DNA of 64,000 nucleotides from Cupriavidus oxalaticus (GTDB taxonomy: Bacteria > Pseudomonadota > Gammaproteobacteria > Burkholderiales > Burkholderiaceae). Location of the stretch: NCBI RefSeq assembly GCF_016894385.1, contig NZ_CP069812.1, forward strand, positions 2,542,001 through 2,606,000, in the 5' to 3' direction. The notes beneath the pieces were generated by a model. The model was not told the origin of the DNA and did no database searches. It worked only from the letters and a program-made list of their open reading frames with translations. Positions 36,981-47,066 of the stretch are shown one piece after another. Numbering within the stretch: the first letter of the stretch is position 1; every line of letters starts with the position of its first letter. Made by a program: the position numbers and the translations under genes.

Positions 36981-38069
36981 TCAGTGTACCGCCTTGGGCG
37001 GTCGGTACTCTACGGCCGTCGCAAACTGGCGCACGGTGCTCGCCGGCACCTCGCCGACCACGGTGATCCAGTAGTCGGCAATGCGGCGCACCACGACCTG
37101 GGTCGCGCCAAGCGCGGCCACGCCTTCCCGGCGCACGCGCTGCTCGGAAACCGGCTCGATGAAGACCGACAGGCCGGTCAGCCCGTCACTGTAGACCACC
37201 TGCAGGACCTCGAAGACCTGGCCGCGGCTGTTGCCGGGCGCCGACGCACGCAGCTCACCCAGCGGACGTCGCACCTCGCGGATCTTCTGGAAACCCTTCA
37301 GCGGCACGGTGATCGTCCAGCCTTCGTCGGCGATATTGGTCGGCTGGTAATTCACCTCGTAGTGGTTCCAGCCGCTGGCACTCTTGATGGCAGCAAGGAT
37401 GCGCTGCTTTTCAGACGGCACCCCGATCTGGACTTGCGAGAATGCCACCTGCTCCAGCACCTTGCCGCCGTCGCCAACGGTCTGCGCACGCATCAGCAGG
37501 CCGGAATTCTTCTCGGCCCACAGGCGCACCGCATAGCGCGCGGCATCGTGCGGCTCCAGCGCGAACACCTCGCAATCCATGCCGGCCACCCGCTCCGCCG
37601 GCATCCTGCGCATGTCGTAAAGCTCGAGCACATCGTTCTTGTTGGTGGCAAGCAGCGCCGGGAAGCGGTCCTTGGCTTCCTGCTTCTCCACCACCACGAG
37701 CCTGGCTTCCGGAATCAGGCTATGCACCACGTCATTCTGGCGCAGCACCTCGCGCGGCTTGCCGTCCAGCGTTTCCAGGCGCTCGTACTCGTTGTTGACC
37801 AGGTCGCTGTAATGCTGGATGCGCGACGCATGCATGACGCTGCCGCGCTGGTAGATCAGCGTGCCAACGTAGTTTTCGCGTTGCGCGGCTTTGTGGATCT
37901 TGTTGAGCCAGGCGGTGGCGTCGCGTCGGTTCAGCGTACTGTCCGACGGCTGCGCGGTTGCCGCTGCAGCAGTCAGACACAAGGCCAGAAAAAGGGACCT
38001 ACGCAGGGCCCCAATTCTCTGTGCGCCCGCTACATAGGCGGACGACCGTCCTTTATGCATGTCCGGCAT
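36981..38069 (-). CDS. mucB: Sigma-E regulatory protein MucB/RseB
   Basis: Periplasmic protein that binds the anti-sigma factor MucA/RseA and shields it from proteolysis, released by mislocalised lipoproteins or LPS. The 362-residue precursor has a hydrophobic signal (RRSLFLALCLTAAAATA) and the two MucB/RseB domains, N-terminal large (residues about 40-215) and C-terminal small (about 230-340). The ATG at 38069 shares a base with the mucA TAA (TAATG), so the two are coupled. Confidence 0.92.
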   Translation of the reverse strand: MPDMHKGRSSAYVAGAQRIGALRRSLFLALCLTAAAATAQPSDSTLNRRDATAWLNKIHKAAQRENYVGTLIYQRGSVMHASRIQHYSDLVNNEYERLETLDGKPREVLRQNDVVHSLIPEARLVVVEKQEAKDRFPALLATNKNDVLELYDMRRMPAERVAGMDCEVFALEPHDAARYAVRLWAEKNSGLLMRAQTVGDGGKVLEQVAFSQVQIGVPSEKQRILAAIKSASGWNHYEVNYQPTNIADEGWTITVPLKGFQKIREVRRPLGELRASAPGNSRGQVFEVLQVVYSDGLTGLSVFIEPVSEQRVRREGVAALGATQVVVRRIADYWITVVGEVPASTVRQFATAVEYRPPKAVH

Positions 38070-38692
38070 TATTCCTGCGTATTTTCCTGAGAGAAGCTGG
38101 CGCCGTTGGCAACCGTGCGCATGGTCGGCACGAACGCATCCGTTGCCACCGACGTGCGATGGGCACGCAGGTATTCGTCCAGGCGCGGGTCGCGGATCAT
38201 CTGGGTCTCGGCCACGGTAACAATGCCGGCAGCCGGCGCGGCTGTGGGCGCATCGGCGCGCGCCACCACGGCTTCGGGCGCGGCCAGGCCGGCGGGCCCG
38301 CGCATCTGCGGCACCACCACCCAGCTGACCGCCGCCACGGCAGCCGCGATCGCGGTACCCGGCAACGCGCGGCGCACCCACGACGGCCTGACCAGCAGGC
38401 GATGGCGGGCGCTGGCTTGCGCCACCGCCGGCACCAGCACGTGCGGCTCGGCTTCCAGGCGCGCGGAGAAGCGAGAGAGGAAATCGGCGGTGGAGCCCGC
38501 GTGCGTCAGGTCTTCCGAGCGCAGCGCATCACCGATCAACTGGTATGTGCTCCAGTCCGCCATGCCGGCATCGCCCTTCGCGAGATCGAGCACGGCATCG
38601 ACTTCGTGCGGCGCGAGTTCGCCATCCATCAGAACGGAGATCTGCTCCGCTGCTTCCACTACATGAACCGACTGCTTATGAGCCTGACCCAT
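38069..38692 (-). CDS. mucA: Anti-sigma-E factor MucA/RseA
   Basis: Inner-membrane protein that holds sigma-E inactive until cleaved under envelope stress. The 207-residue product has an N-terminal cytoplasmic RseA domain (EQISVLMDGEL and WSTYQLIGDALR), a transmembrane helix at about residues 115-133 (ALPGTAIAAAVAAVSWVVV) and a periplasmic C-terminus. The ATG at 38692 is preferred (GGGGTGGGAA upstream); a TTG at 38704 is an alternative. It sits between rpoE and mucB as in other proteobacteria. Confidence 0.92.
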   Translation of the reverse strand: MGQAHKQSVHVVEAAEQISVLMDGELAPHEVDAVLDLAKGDAGMADWSTYQLIGDALRSEDLTHAGSTADFLSRFSARLEAEPHVLVPAVAQASARHRLLVRPSWVRRALPGTAIAAAVAAVSWVVVPQMRGPAGLAAPEAVVARADAPTAAPAAGIVTVAETQMIRDPRLDEYLRAHRTSVATDAFVPTMRTVANGASFSQENTQE

Positions 38693-38823
38693 TTCCCACC
38701 CCAAGACATTCCATTGAACACCGATAATCCCGTCTACTGCTGTCGCTTATCGATGCAGGAATAGGCTGCAACGCTGGCCGCACGACATCGTTCTTTGCTA
38801 CCGAACTACTACCACCGGAACCA

Positions 38824-39423
38824 CTACCACCGCTTGCCCTCTGCCGTTCCCAGCAGCGGACGCAATTTTTCGGCAATCGCCTCGCGCGCACGGAAGATCC
38901 GCGAGCGCACCGTGCCGATCGGACATCCCATCGCCTCCGCGATTTCCTCATAGCTGAGGCCCTCGATCTCGCGCAGCGTGATGGCGGTCCGCAATTCCTC
39001 CGGCAGTGCTTCCATCGCGCGGTTCACCGTCTCGGCAACCTGGCGCGTGTGGAGCATCGACTCCGGCGTATTGATATCCCTTAGTTGCTCACCGTCCGCA
39101 AAAGTTTCAGCCTCTTCCGCATCGATGTCGCTCGACGCTTCCGGGCGGCGGCCCTGGGTAGCAAGGTAGTTCTTGGCCGTGTTGACGGCGATCCGGTACA
39201 GCCACGTGTAGAAGGCGGACTCCCCGCGAAACTGGGGCAAGGCGCGATATGCCTTGATAAAGGCATCCTGCGCCACATCCTCGACTTCGGCGGGGTCCCT
39301 GACCAGGCGCGAAATCAGGCGAATGATCTTCCGATGGTATTTGGTCACCAGAAGTTCAAAGGCCCGCTTGTCGCCCTGCTGGACGCGTTCAACTAGGAGC
39401 TGATCGGCTTCGCGTTCGCTCAC
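38824..39423 (-). CDS. rpoE: RNA polymerase sigma factor RpoE (sigma-E / AlgU)
   Basis: Extracytoplasmic-function sigma factor directing RNA polymerase to envelope-stress promoters. The 199-residue product has region 2 (DVAQDAFIKAYRALPQFRGE and FYTWLYRIAVNTAKNYL) and region 4 with a helix-turn-helix (LSYEEIAEAMGCPIGTVRSR). It is first in the rpoE-mucA-mucB-mucD order. A possible sigma-70 promoter lies in the AT-rich stretch upstream at about 39440-39480, not firmly assigned. Confidence 0.97.
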   Translation of the reverse strand: MSEREADQLLVERVQQGDKRAFELLVTKYHRKIIRLISRLVRDPAEVEDVAQDAFIKAYRALPQFRGESAFYTWLYRIAVNTAKNYLATQGRRPEASSDIDAEEAETFADGEQLRDINTPESMLHTRQVAETVNRAMEALPEELRTAITLREIEGLSYEEIAEAMGCPIGTVRSRIFRAREAIAEKLRPLLGTAEGKRW

Positions 39424-39534
39424 GTATGGCTCACCTGCAGTGTATCTCTTGGTTTGGTCGTCACGACAAACGTTGTATTTTACCTACGATCTCCGCCCCG
39501 CCCCGTCGAGCAACGCGCACCCTGTGACCGCGAA

Positions 39535-40080
39535 TTAACAAACTCGTTCCCTTGCCGCCGTCTCCGGTTGCACCTGCAGTGCAACTCTGGCGGCCCGTTG
39601 CAACCGCCGCGAGAGCTCCGGCGACACAGCTTGCCAGGGGAGGAAAAGGGCGCCCGGCAGGCCGGACACACGGGAAGCCAGGCGCAAGACAGAGACGCCG
39701 CCCGCTTGCCAGAAGCCGCTCACCACGACTTCGTGGCGGCCGGCACCGGGTGCTTCAATACGGACCCGCAGCGGACCTTTGCCGTCGGGCGCCGGCAGCA
39801 TCGCCGTGCAGCGCCAGCGCAGCCCACGCGTCCATCGGCGCCAGCTGCCCACAACTGCCACGCCGGCGACAACGGGCAGCAGCGCCAGCACGCCATGCCA
39901 CCACAGCATGCCGGCAGGGCTGGCGGCAACGGTGTCGGCCAACGTGGAGGCGAGCAGCCCCACCGCAGCCGTTTCACCGGCGCAGAACACGAACAGGGCC
40001 CACCGCAACGGGTGGACCCTGTCCTGGCGCAGCCCGCGCAGGGCCCGCCTCAACCACGGATCAGACGCGGCGGAAGACAA
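39535..40080 (-). CDS. Small membrane protein, YgfX-like
   Basis: A protein of up to 181 residues with two adjacent transmembrane helices (about residues 27-48 [20 protein letters not shown] and 58-80 [20 protein letters not shown]) and a cytoplasmic domain rich in Arg and Val. The topology and the location beside rpoE resemble YgfX/CptA, which in E. coli acts on cytoskeletal proteins with SdhE; this match is weak. The frame starts at a TTG (40080) overlapping the fabF stop by 20 bases, with other start codons inside, so the start is uncertain. Confidence 0.6.
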   Translation of the reverse strand: MSSAASDPWLRRALRGLRQDRVHPLRWALFVFCAGETAAVGLLASTLADTVAASPAGMLWWHGVLALLPVVAGVAVVGSWRRWTRGLRWRCTAMLPAPDGKGPLRVRIEAPGAGRHEVVVSGFWQAGGVSVLRLASRVSGLPGALFLPWQAVSPELSRRLQRAARVALQVQPETAARERVC

Positions 40081-41293
40081 GCGTGCCGTTGGTACCGCCG
40101 AAACCGAAGTTGTTCTTCACCGCAACGTCGATCTTCATCTCGCGCGCCGTGTTGGCCACGTAGTCCAGGTCGCATTCCGGATCCTGGTTGTCAATGTTGA
40201 TCGTCGGCGGCGACACCTGGTTGTGCACGGCCAGCACGGTGAAGACCGATTCCAGGCCGCCCGCGCCGCCCAGCAGGTGGCCGGTCATCGACTTGGTCGA
40301 GTTCACCACCATCTTGTAGGCCTGGTCGCCGAACGCTGCCTTGATGGCGTCGGACTCGTTCTTGTCACCGAGCGGCGTGGAGGTGCCATGCGCGTTCAGG
40401 TAATGGACCTGGTCCGCATTGATGCCTGCGTCCTTCAGCGCGTTGACCATGCAGCGGCGCGGGCCGTCCATGTTCGGCGCGGTCATGTGGAACGCATCGC
40501 CGCTCATGCCGAAGCCGATCAGTTCGGCATAGATGCGCGCGCCGCGTGCCTTGGCCGACTCGTATTCTTCCAGCATCATCACGCCGGCGCCCTCGCCCAG
40601 CACGAAGCCGTCGCGGTCCTTGTCCCACGGGCGCGAGGCCGCGGCCGGGTCGTCGTTGCGGGTCGACAGCGCGCGGGCCGCGGCAAAGCCGCCGATACCC
40701 AGCGGCGACACCGTCGACTCGGCCCCGCCTGCCAGCATGGCATCGGCGTCACCGGCCTGGATCAGGCGGGCGGCCAGGCCAATGCTGTGCAGGCCGGTCG
40801 TGCACGCGGTCACGGCCGCCAGGTTCGGGCCCTTGATGCCGTGGATGATCGACAGGTGGCCGGCGATCATGTTGATGATCGAGCCCGGCACGAAGAACGG
40901 CGAAATGCGGCGCGGACCGCGCTCGGTCAGCACCGCTTTGGTCTCTTCGATCATCGGCAGGCCGCCGATGCCCGAACCGACCAGTACGCCGATGCGCTCG
41001 GCATTGGCTTCGGTCACTTCCAGGCCGCTGTCCTTCAGGGCCTGTGTACCCGCGGCGATGCCGTAATGGATAAACGTATCCATATTGCGGGCTTCCTTGG
41101 CCGGGATGTAGTCCTCGGCATTGAAGCCCTTCACTTCACCGGCGAAGTGCACGGAAAGCGCGGAGTGATCGAATTTGGTGATGGTGGCGATGCCGGACTT
41201 GCCGGCTACCAGGTTGGCCCAGCCTTCGGCAACCGTGTTTCCGACCGGAGACACAAGGCCAAGCCCAGTGACGACGACGCGACGACGGCTCAC
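40061..41293 (-). CDS. fabF: Beta-ketoacyl-ACP synthase II
   Basis: Condensing enzyme elongating acyl-ACP with malonyl-ACP in type II fatty-acid synthesis. The 410-residue thiolase-fold product has the active-site Cys in [10 protein letters not shown] and the two His residues in [11 protein letters not shown] and [13 protein letters not shown]. The start [19 protein letters not shown] is canonical. It is last in the plsX-fabH-fabD-fabG-acpP-fabF order. Confidence 0.97.
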   Translation of the reverse strand: MSRRRVVVTGLGLVSPVGNTVAEGWANLVAGKSGIATITKFDHSALSVHFAGEVKGFNAEDYIPAKEARNMDTFIHYGIAAGTQALKDSGLEVTEANAERIGVLVGSGIGGLPMIEETKAVLTERGPRRISPFFVPGSIINMIAGHLSIIHGIKGPNLAAVTACTTGLHSIGLAARLIQAGDADAMLAGGAESTVSPLGIGGFAAARALSTRNDDPAAASRPWDKDRDGFVLGEGAGVMMLEEYESAKARGARIYAELIGFGMSGDAFHMTAPNMDGPRRCMVNALKDAGINADQVHYLNAHGTSTPLGDKNESDAIKAAFGDQAYKMVVNSTKSMTGHLLGGAGGLESVFTVLAVHNQVSPPTINIDNQDPECDLDYVANTAREMKIDVAVKNNFGFGGTNGTLVFRRV

Positions 41294-41483
41294 TATGTTT
41301 TCCTACGGGTGCGTGAAGAGGCAACGGAACGACGGATCAGCCTGCCACCGCGCCACGGGCGCGGCGTCCAGGCGCATTCCATTCTGCGTCTTCGAACAGA
41401 CGAAAGCCACAGAAAACAGCAAGGCGAGGCCGCGACGGCCCGCCCACCTGCCTTCTGTGGCTCGGAATTCAGATACGACGGGC

Positions 41484-41723
41484 TCAGGCCTTGACGTGCG
41501 CGGTGGCGTAGTCGATAGCCTGTTGCACGGTCGTGATCTTTTCGGCTTCCTCATCGGGAATTTCCATGCCGAATTCATCTTCCAACGCCATCACGAGTTC
41601 AACCGTGTCCAGCGAGTCCGCACCGAGGTCGTTCACGAACGAGGATTCGTTCTTGATGTCTGCCTCGGCCACGCCAAGCTGTTCTGCCACGATTTTCTTG
41701 ACGCGTTGTTCGATATTGTCCAT
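41484..41723 (-). CDS. acpP: Acyl carrier protein
   Basis: Small acidic carrier of growing acyl chains. The 79-residue product carries the phosphopantetheine-attachment Ser in [16 protein letters not shown], and starts [18 protein letters not shown]. It is modified by AcpS (27717-28139). It lies between fabG and fabF, with 180- and 190-base gaps on either side, so it may have its own promoter for high expression. Confidence 0.98.
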
Positions 41724-41903
41724 GTAACCCTCCAGGGAAGTTCGACAAAAAGTGGGCGCATTTTAGCAGGTTTGGGACGACAGAAATGCCGCTCGCCAAC
41801 CTTTGCAAGAATCGCGCCCGTTTGGTTCGGAAAACTACGACTTCACTACGGCTTCAGGCGGCTTCTTCCGGCTTTTTTCCGGAAAACCGCCACCCAAAAC
41901 CGA

Positions 41904-42653
41904 TTAATTCATGTACATCCCGCCGTTCACATGCAGCGTGGTGCCGGTGATATAGGCGGCTTGCGGACCGGCCAGGAAGGCCACCGCATTGGCGATATCC
42001 TCGGGCTGGCCCAACCGGCCCAGCGGGATCTGCTGCTTGAGCGAAGCATGCTGCTCTTCGGACAGCGCCTTGGTCATGTCGGTGTCAATGAAACCCGGCG
42101 CGACGCAGTTGACGGTCACATTGCGGCTGCCGATCTCGGCGGCCAGCGAGCGGGTCATCCCGGCCACGCCGGCCTTGGCGGCCGAGTAGTTCATCTGGCC
42201 GGGGTTGCCGACCGAGCCGACCACCGAAGTGATATTGATGATACGGCCCTGGCGGGCCTTCATCATCGGGCGCAGCACCGCGCGCGACAGCCGGAAGACC
42301 GAGGTCAGGTTGGTCTGGATGACCGCGACCCAGTCCTCGTCCTTCATGCGCATCGCCAGCTGGTCCTGGGTGATGCCGGCATTGTTGACCAGCACGCCGA
42401 TGCCGCCATGGGTCTTCACGATCTCGTCGATCAGGGCATCGCAAGCGGCCGCGTCATTGACGTTCAGCACCGCGCCCTTGCCGTTCAGGCCTTCCGCGCC
42501 GAGGTATTCCGTGATGCCGGCAGCACCGGACTCGCTGGTGGCGGTGCCGATCACGGTGGCGCCCTGGCGGGCTAGTTCCAGCGCGATGGCGCGGCCAATG
42601 CCGCGCGAGGCGCCGGTGACCAGCGCAACCTGCTTGTCGAGAAGTTTGGTCAT
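41904..42653 (-). CDS. fabG: 3-oxoacyl-ACP reductase
   Basis: NADPH-dependent reductase of the short-chain dehydrogenase family, reducing the beta-keto group in each elongation cycle. The 249-residue product has the nucleotide-binding VTGASRGIGRAIA, NNAGI, the catalytic Ser in INITSVVGS, and YSAAKAG (Tyr, Lys). It follows fabD on the same strand with a 46-base gap. Confidence 0.97.
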   Translation of the reverse strand: MTKLLDKQVALVTGASRGIGRAIALELARQGATVIGTATSESGAAGITEYLGAEGLNGKGAVLNVNDAAACDALIDEIVKTHGGIGVLVNNAGITQDQLAMRMKDEDWVAVIQTNLTSVFRLSRAVLRPMMKARQGRIINITSVVGSVGNPGQMNYSAAKAGVAGMTRSLAAEIGSRNVTVNCVAPGFIDTDMTKALSEEQHASLKQQIPLGRLGQPEDIANAVAFLAGPQAAYITGTTLHVNGGMYMN

Positions 42654-42699
42654 GCAGAATGTCCTTTCGTGCTCTTTTGTCCTGGCTTATTTCCCTGGC

Positions 42700-43629
42700 T
42701 TATTTCAGCAGCGCCAGCGTGTCCTGCAGCGAGGCCGGATCGAAGATCGCGCCGCCGGTCAGGTTGCCGTCGATGCGCTTGGTCATGCCGGCCAGCACCT
42801 TGCCCGGGCCGCATTCGATCACATGGGTGACGCCTTCGGCAGCCATCTTCTGCACACACTCGACCCAGCGCACCGGCGCCGCGGCCTGGCGCACCAGCGC
42901 GTCCTTGATCGCTTCCGGATCATCGACGATCGCAACGTCAACGTTGTTCACCAGCGGGATCGACGGCGCCGAGAACGCCAGCCCGGCCATCCGCTCGCGC
43001 AGGCGGTCCGAAGCGGGCTTGAGCAGCGACGAGTGGAACGGCGCTGACACCGGCAGCGGCAACGCGCGCTTGGCACCCTTGGACTTGGCGATCTCGCATG
43101 CCTTCTCGACCGCGCCCTTGTGGCCGGCGATCACGACCTGCAACGGGGCGTTGAAATTGACGGCTTCGACCACGCCGGAGGCAGCCGCTTCGGCGCACGC
43201 GGCACGGACGTCGTCATCGGACAAGCCCAGGATTGCAGCCATGCCGCCCTCGCCCACCGGCACGGCTTCCTGCATGGCCTGCGCGCGGAAACGCACCAGC
43301 GGCACCGCTTCGGCAAACGGGATCACGCCTGCAGCCACCAGGGCCGAGTACTCGCCCAGGCTGTGGCCGGCCACCAGTGCCGGAGCCGGGCCGCCGGCGT
43401 CCAGCCACGCGCGGTATAGGGCCACGGCAGCGGTCAGCATCACCGGCTGGGTATTGGCGGTCAGGTTCAGTTCTTCGGCGGGACCTTCGGCGATCAGGCG
43501 GCCGAGATCCTGACCCAGCGCGGTGGAGGCTTCTTCCACGGTGGCGCGCACGACGGCGTTATCCGCAAAGGCATTGAGCATGCCGACCGACTGCGAACCC
43601 TGGCCGGGAAATACGAAAGCGAATTTCAT
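42700..43629 (-). CDS. fabD: Malonyl-CoA:ACP transacylase
   Basis: Transfers malonyl from CoA to ACP, supplying the extender for fatty-acid synthesis. The 309-residue product has FVFPGQGSQSVGM at its start, the catalytic Ser in GHSLGEYSALVAAG, the substrate-binding Arg in VRFRAQAMQEA, and the catalytic His in VSAPFHSSLL. It is in the conserved order fabH-fabD-fabG. Confidence 0.97.
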   Translation of the reverse strand: MKFAFVFPGQGSQSVGMLNAFADNAVVRATVEEASTALGQDLGRLIAEGPAEELNLTANTQPVMLTAAVALYRAWLDAGGPAPALVAGHSLGEYSALVAAGVIPFAEAVPLVRFRAQAMQEAVPVGEGGMAAILGLSDDDVRAACAEAAASGVVEAVNFNAPLQVVIAGHKGAVEKACEIAKSKGAKRALPLPVSAPFHSSLLKPASDRLRERMAGLAFSAPSIPLVNNVDVAIVDDPEAIKDALVRQAAAPVRWVECVQKMAAEGVTHVIECGPGKVLAGMTKRIDGNLTGGAIFDPASLQDTLALLK

Positions 43630-43707
43630 CGGATTGAAACCCTTTATGGAACGGGAAGCCGGCGCGGCGGCGCGCGGCGTTGGCGCGCACCGGGCACCGG
43701 CTGCGAA

Positions 43708-44688
43708 TTACATGCGCAGCAGCACCGCGCCCCAGGTGAAGCCGCCGCCGACGCCTTCCATCAGCACGGTCTGGCCCGGGCGGATACGGCCGTCGCGCAC
43801 GGCGACGTCGAGTGCGAGCGGGATCGACGCGGCCGAGGTATTGCCGTGCTCGTGCACGGTGGCGACCATGCGCTCGGCGGGCAGGCCGAGCTTCCTGGCC
43901 GTGCCCTGCATGATGCGGATATTGGCCTGGTGCGGAATCAGCCAGTCGATCTGCTCAGGCTGCATGGCCGCCAGTTCCATGGCTTCGCGCGCAACCTTGT
44001 CGAGCACGTTCACGGCAAGCTTGAACACAGCCTGGCCATCCATCTGCAGGAAGGCGTTGCCGGTGATATTGCCGCCCGAGACATTGCCCGGCACGCATAG
44101 GATGTCGACGTGGCTGCCGTCCGAGTGCATGGCGCTCGACAGGATGCCCGGCTCTTCCGAAGCGGTCAGCACCACTGCGCCGGCGCCGTCGCCGAACAGC
44201 ACGCAGGTGGTACGGTCGTTGAAATCCAGGATGCGCGAGAACACTTCGGTGCCGATCACCAGCACGTTGCGGTGTGAGCCGCTGCGGATGAACTTGTCGG
44301 CCGTGGCCAGCGCAAAGACGAAGCCCGAGCACACCGCCTGCAGGTCGAACGCCGCGCAGTGGTTGGTGATGCCCAGCTTCTCCTGCACCATGCAGGCGGC
44401 GCTGGGGAAGACGAAGTCCGGTGTCGAGGTGGCGACGATGATCAGGTCGATGCTCTGCCGGTCGATGCCCGCGGCCTCGATGGCCTGCTCGGCGGCCTTG
44501 ACCGCCAGGTCGCTGCTGGTCACGTCGGGCTCGGCCCAGTGGCGCGCCGAGATCCCGCTGCGCGAGACGATCCACTCGTCGCTGGTCTCGATGCCCTTTT
44601 CGGCAAGCTGCGCCGCCAGATCATGGTTGGTCACGCGCCGCGGGGGCAGGTAGCTCCCGGTACCGATGATTTTTGCGTACTTGGTCAT
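43708..44688 (-). CDS. fabH: Beta-ketoacyl-ACP synthase III
   Basis: Starts fatty-acid synthesis by joining acetyl-CoA with malonyl-ACP. The 326-residue product has the catalytic Cys in [12 protein letters not shown], His in PHQANIRIM and Asn in [10 protein letters not shown]. The ATG at 44688 gives [16 protein letters not shown], the family start; a longer frame to 44796 adds unrelated residues. It lies 52 bases downstream of plsX. Confidence 0.97.
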   Translation of the reverse strand: MTKYAKIIGTGSYLPPRRVTNHDLAAQLAEKGIETSDEWIVSRSGISARHWAEPDVTSSDLAVKAAEQAIEAAGIDRQSIDLIIVATSTPDFVFPSAACMVQEKLGITNHCAAFDLQAVCSGFVFALATADKFIRSGSHRNVLVIGTEVFSRILDFNDRTTCVLFGDGAGAVVLTASEEPGILSSAMHSDGSHVDILCVPGNVSGGNITGNAFLQMDGQAVFKLAVNVLDKVAREAMELAAMQPEQIDWLIPHQANIRIMQGTARKLGLPAERMVATVHEHGNTSAASIPLALDVAVRDGRIRPGQTVLMEGVGGGFTWGAVLLRM

Positions 44689-44740
44689 GTAGTGTCGGAT
44701 CGTATGGACCGCAGTTCCCGCTGGCTGGCGCGCAAGGCGC

Positions 44741-45820
44741 TCAGGCGGCGTGGGTACTGGGATGCGCGCTGGGCGCGTCTGTCTCCGGGGCGGCATGCGC
44801 CACGCCAGCGGCGCTGGACTTATCGGCGAAAGCCCGTGCGATACGGGGAATCACGCCATTCTTGGCGGCATCATACCCGCGTTTGATTGCCCACTCAAAG
44901 GAATGGGCATCGGCCGAACCGTGGCTCTTGATCACCAGGCCGCGCAGGCCCAGCAGCGACGCACCGTTATAGCGCGCCGGATCGAGCCGCTTGGCGAGCC
45001 GCGACAGCACCGGCATGGCCACCGCCGCGAGCAGCTTGGTGAACCACGAGCGGGTGAATTCTTCCTTGATCATGCCGCCGATCATCTTGGCGAGGCCCTC
45101 GGTGCTCTTGAGCGCCACATTGCCGACAAAGCCGTCGCAGACGACGATATCGGTCGTTCCCTTGAAGATGTCGTTGCCTTCCACATTGCCGTAGAAATTG
45201 AGCTCGGAAGCGCGCAGCAGCTCGCCGGCGCGCTTGACCACCTCGTTGCCCTTGATGACTTCCTCGCCGATGTTCAGCAAGCCGACGCTCGGGCGGTCCT
45301 TGTGGTCCACCACGGCTACCATGGCCTCGGCCATGCGGGCGAACTGCAGCAGGTGTTCGGGCTCGCAGTCGGCGTTGGCGCCGAGGTCCAGCACGGTGGT
45401 GCCCCAGCCTTCCTGGTTCGGGATGGTGGTGGCAATGGCCGGCCGCTCGATGCCTTCGAGCGTTTTCAGCACATAGCGCGACACCGCCATCAGCGCACCG
45501 GTATTGCCGGCGGAGATGCAGGCGCCGGCCTGGCCTTCCTTGACCTGGGTGATGGCCACGCGCATCGAAGAATCCTTCTTCTTGCGCAGCGCCACCTCGA
45601 CCGGGTCATCCATGGTGATGACCTCGGTGGCCTCGACGATGCTCACACGCGGATGATCCAGCGCATGCAGCTTTTTCAGCTGCGCCCGGATGGCGTCCGG
45701 CAGGCCCACCAGCACCATCTCGGCATCGTCGTGGCGGGAAAGAAAACTGATCGCCGCGGGCACGGTCACGGACACGCCGTGGTCGCCGCCCATGCAGTCG
45801 ATAGCGATTTTGATCGTCAT
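44741..45820 (-). CDS. plsX: Phosphate acyltransferase PlsX
   Basis: Makes acyl-phosphate from acyl-ACP, feeding PlsY in the first step of phospholipid synthesis. The 359-residue product starts [15 protein letters not shown] and contains [19 protein letters not shown] and [14 protein letters not shown], family signatures. About 25 C-terminal residues are Ala/Pro/Thr-rich and vary. It lies 163 bases after rpmF, with a terminator hairpin between them, and is upstream of fabH. Confidence 0.96.
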   Translation of the reverse strand: MTIKIAIDCMGGDHGVSVTVPAAISFLSRHDDAEMVLVGLPDAIRAQLKKLHALDHPRVSIVEATEVITMDDPVEVALRKKKDSSMRVAITQVKEGQAGACISAGNTGALMAVSRYVLKTLEGIERPAIATTIPNQEGWGTTVLDLGANADCEPEHLLQFARMAEAMVAVVDHKDRPSVGLLNIGEEVIKGNEVVKRAGELLRASELNFYGNVEGNDIFKGTTDIVVCDGFVGNVALKSTEGLAKMIGGMIKEEFTRSWFTKLLAAVAMPVLSRLAKRLDPARYNGASLLGLRGLVIKSHGSADAHSFEWAIKRGYDAAKNGVIPRIARAFADKSSAAGVAHAAPETDAPSAHPSTHAA

Positions 45821-45883
45821 TGTTCCTGGTACGGATAGCGCGGCGGCGCACACCACGCCCGGCGGTTATCCCGAGCGCCCAAC

Positions 45884-45914
45884 AAAAAAGCGGCAACGAT
45901 CTTGCCGCTTTTTT
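45884..45914 (-). terminator. Hairpin with flanking A/T runs between rpmF and plsX
   Basis: A GCGGCAA / TTGCCGC stem with a five-base loop is flanked by A6 and T6 runs, so it works as a terminator in both directions. It would partly separate rpmF/yceD transcripts from plsX-fab. Confidence 0.75.
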
Positions 45915-45983
45915 GTGTCTGACCGTCTTGTGTCCGACTTACAGGCATGCGCGAGCGAGACGCAATGTCACGCCACGATGCTA

Positions 45984-46163
45984 TCAGTCGTTCTTGGTCT
46001 TGATGACCTTGCGGCCACGATAGTAGCCGTTCGGGCTGACGTGGTGGCGCAGGTGGGTTTCGCCGGTGGTCGGCTCGACAGCCAGCGGGGCGACCGTCAG
46101 GTGGTCGTGCGAGCGATGCATGCCGCGCTTGGACGGCGACTTCTTGTTCTGTTGAACAGCCAT
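45984..46163 (-). CDS. rpmF: 50S ribosomal protein L32
   Basis: A small ribosomal protein of 59 residues, basic, starting [20 protein letters not shown] and containing [18 protein letters not shown]. It sits between yceD and plsX, the standard order in proteobacteria. The gene runs from the ATG at 46163 to TGA at 45984. Confidence 0.97.
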   Translation of the reverse strand: MAVQQNKKSPSKRGMHRSHDHLTVAPLAVEPTTGETHLRHHVSPNGYYRGRKVIKTKND

Positions 46164-46280
46164 GATGACTCCTTCGAGAATTTTTCAATATTAACACACG
46201 CATCCCGCCCAAGGCGTAGCCGGGGCCCGGCCGGATGCTTCAACTACCACCTGCGGAACGCGCCATCGGCCCGGTTGGCC

Positions 46281-46871
46281 TCAGTGCTTGTTCTTCAGGC
46301 CGGCCAGCGCCGCAAAGGGCGACGGCCGCTTTTCTTCCTCTGGCTCAGCCTCGGGCTGGGCCTCGCCGTCCGTGCCGGTCACGAGACTTTCGTGCACCGA
46401 CGGGCAGGCGTCATGCTTGGGGGCCACCGGCAGCGCCAGCAGCACTTCATCTTCAATCAGTTCCAGCAGCGAAAAGCGCCTGGAGCCGGCAATCACGTCG
46501 ACTTCGTCGTCGTCCATCGGCGCGGCGTCGGCCGCTTCTTCGCTCTCCACCACCTCGAAGCGCGTGGCCGTATCGATCGGCTCGGCATAAGGCGTCAGGC
46601 AGCGCTGGCAATCCAGCCACATCCGGCCCTTGACGGTCACATCGAGGAACAGCCGCCGCGCCACCGGGGCGCCCGGCTCGGCCGCCTCTTCGCGCACGAA
46701 GCCGGTGGCCGTGTAGGCAAACGTCTCTTCGGGTGCCGAGGCTGGCGCTTGCGCGGCGGTCTCGGCTAAGATGCGCGGCAAATCCCGCACTGCCACGTCG
46801 CCGCTCAGGCTTTCGCTCTTGCGGCAGAACGCGAAGAGATCGAGCGCGCGCAGGTCAATTGGCTGGGTCAT
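46281..46871 (-). CDS. yceD: YceD family protein (DUF177), likely 23S rRNA accumulation factor
   Basis: A 196-residue cytoplasmic protein of the DUF177/YceD family. In E. coli and in plants, members are needed for proper 23S rRNA accumulation. A CxxC pair (LDCQRCLTPY) is present, with an acidic central part (MDDDEVDVIAG), and the C-terminus reads SPFAALAGLKNKH, typical of the family. The ATG at 46871 (MTQPIDLRALD) is preferred; a longer frame to 46943 adds unrelated residues. rpmF follows on the same strand after 117 bases. A CxxC pair may bind zinc. Confidence 0.9.
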   Translation of the reverse strand: MTQPIDLRALDLFAFCRKSESLSGDVAVRDLPRILAETAAQAPASAPEETFAYTATGFVREEAAEPGAPVARRLFLDVTVKGRMWLDCQRCLTPYAEPIDTATRFEVVESEEAADAAPMDDDEVDVIAGSRRFSLLELIEDEVLLALPVAPKHDACPSVHESLVTGTDGEAQPEAEPEEEKRPSPFAALAGLKNKH

Positions 46872-47066
46872 GTGCGTGGCTCCCGTCGTATTGCAATGAC
46901 TGGCTCGCCACATTCCACGCCTGCGCTGACAGCGGCCGCGCACATTGGCGGCACAGCGCCCGGATGCGGATGCGGCAAAGCGCGCGATTATACGACGTAA
47001 ACCTTGCGGAGGTCAAAGGTCTTGCCAGGCAAGCCCTGCCTCATTCCTGTTATGCTTCAATCACTT

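Noticed and set aside
41866..41884. TTCCGG / CCGGAA hairpin before fabG's stop, considered as a terminator for acpP or fabG.
   Set aside because: The T run is in the loop rather than after the stem, so it would not act as an intrinsic terminator.
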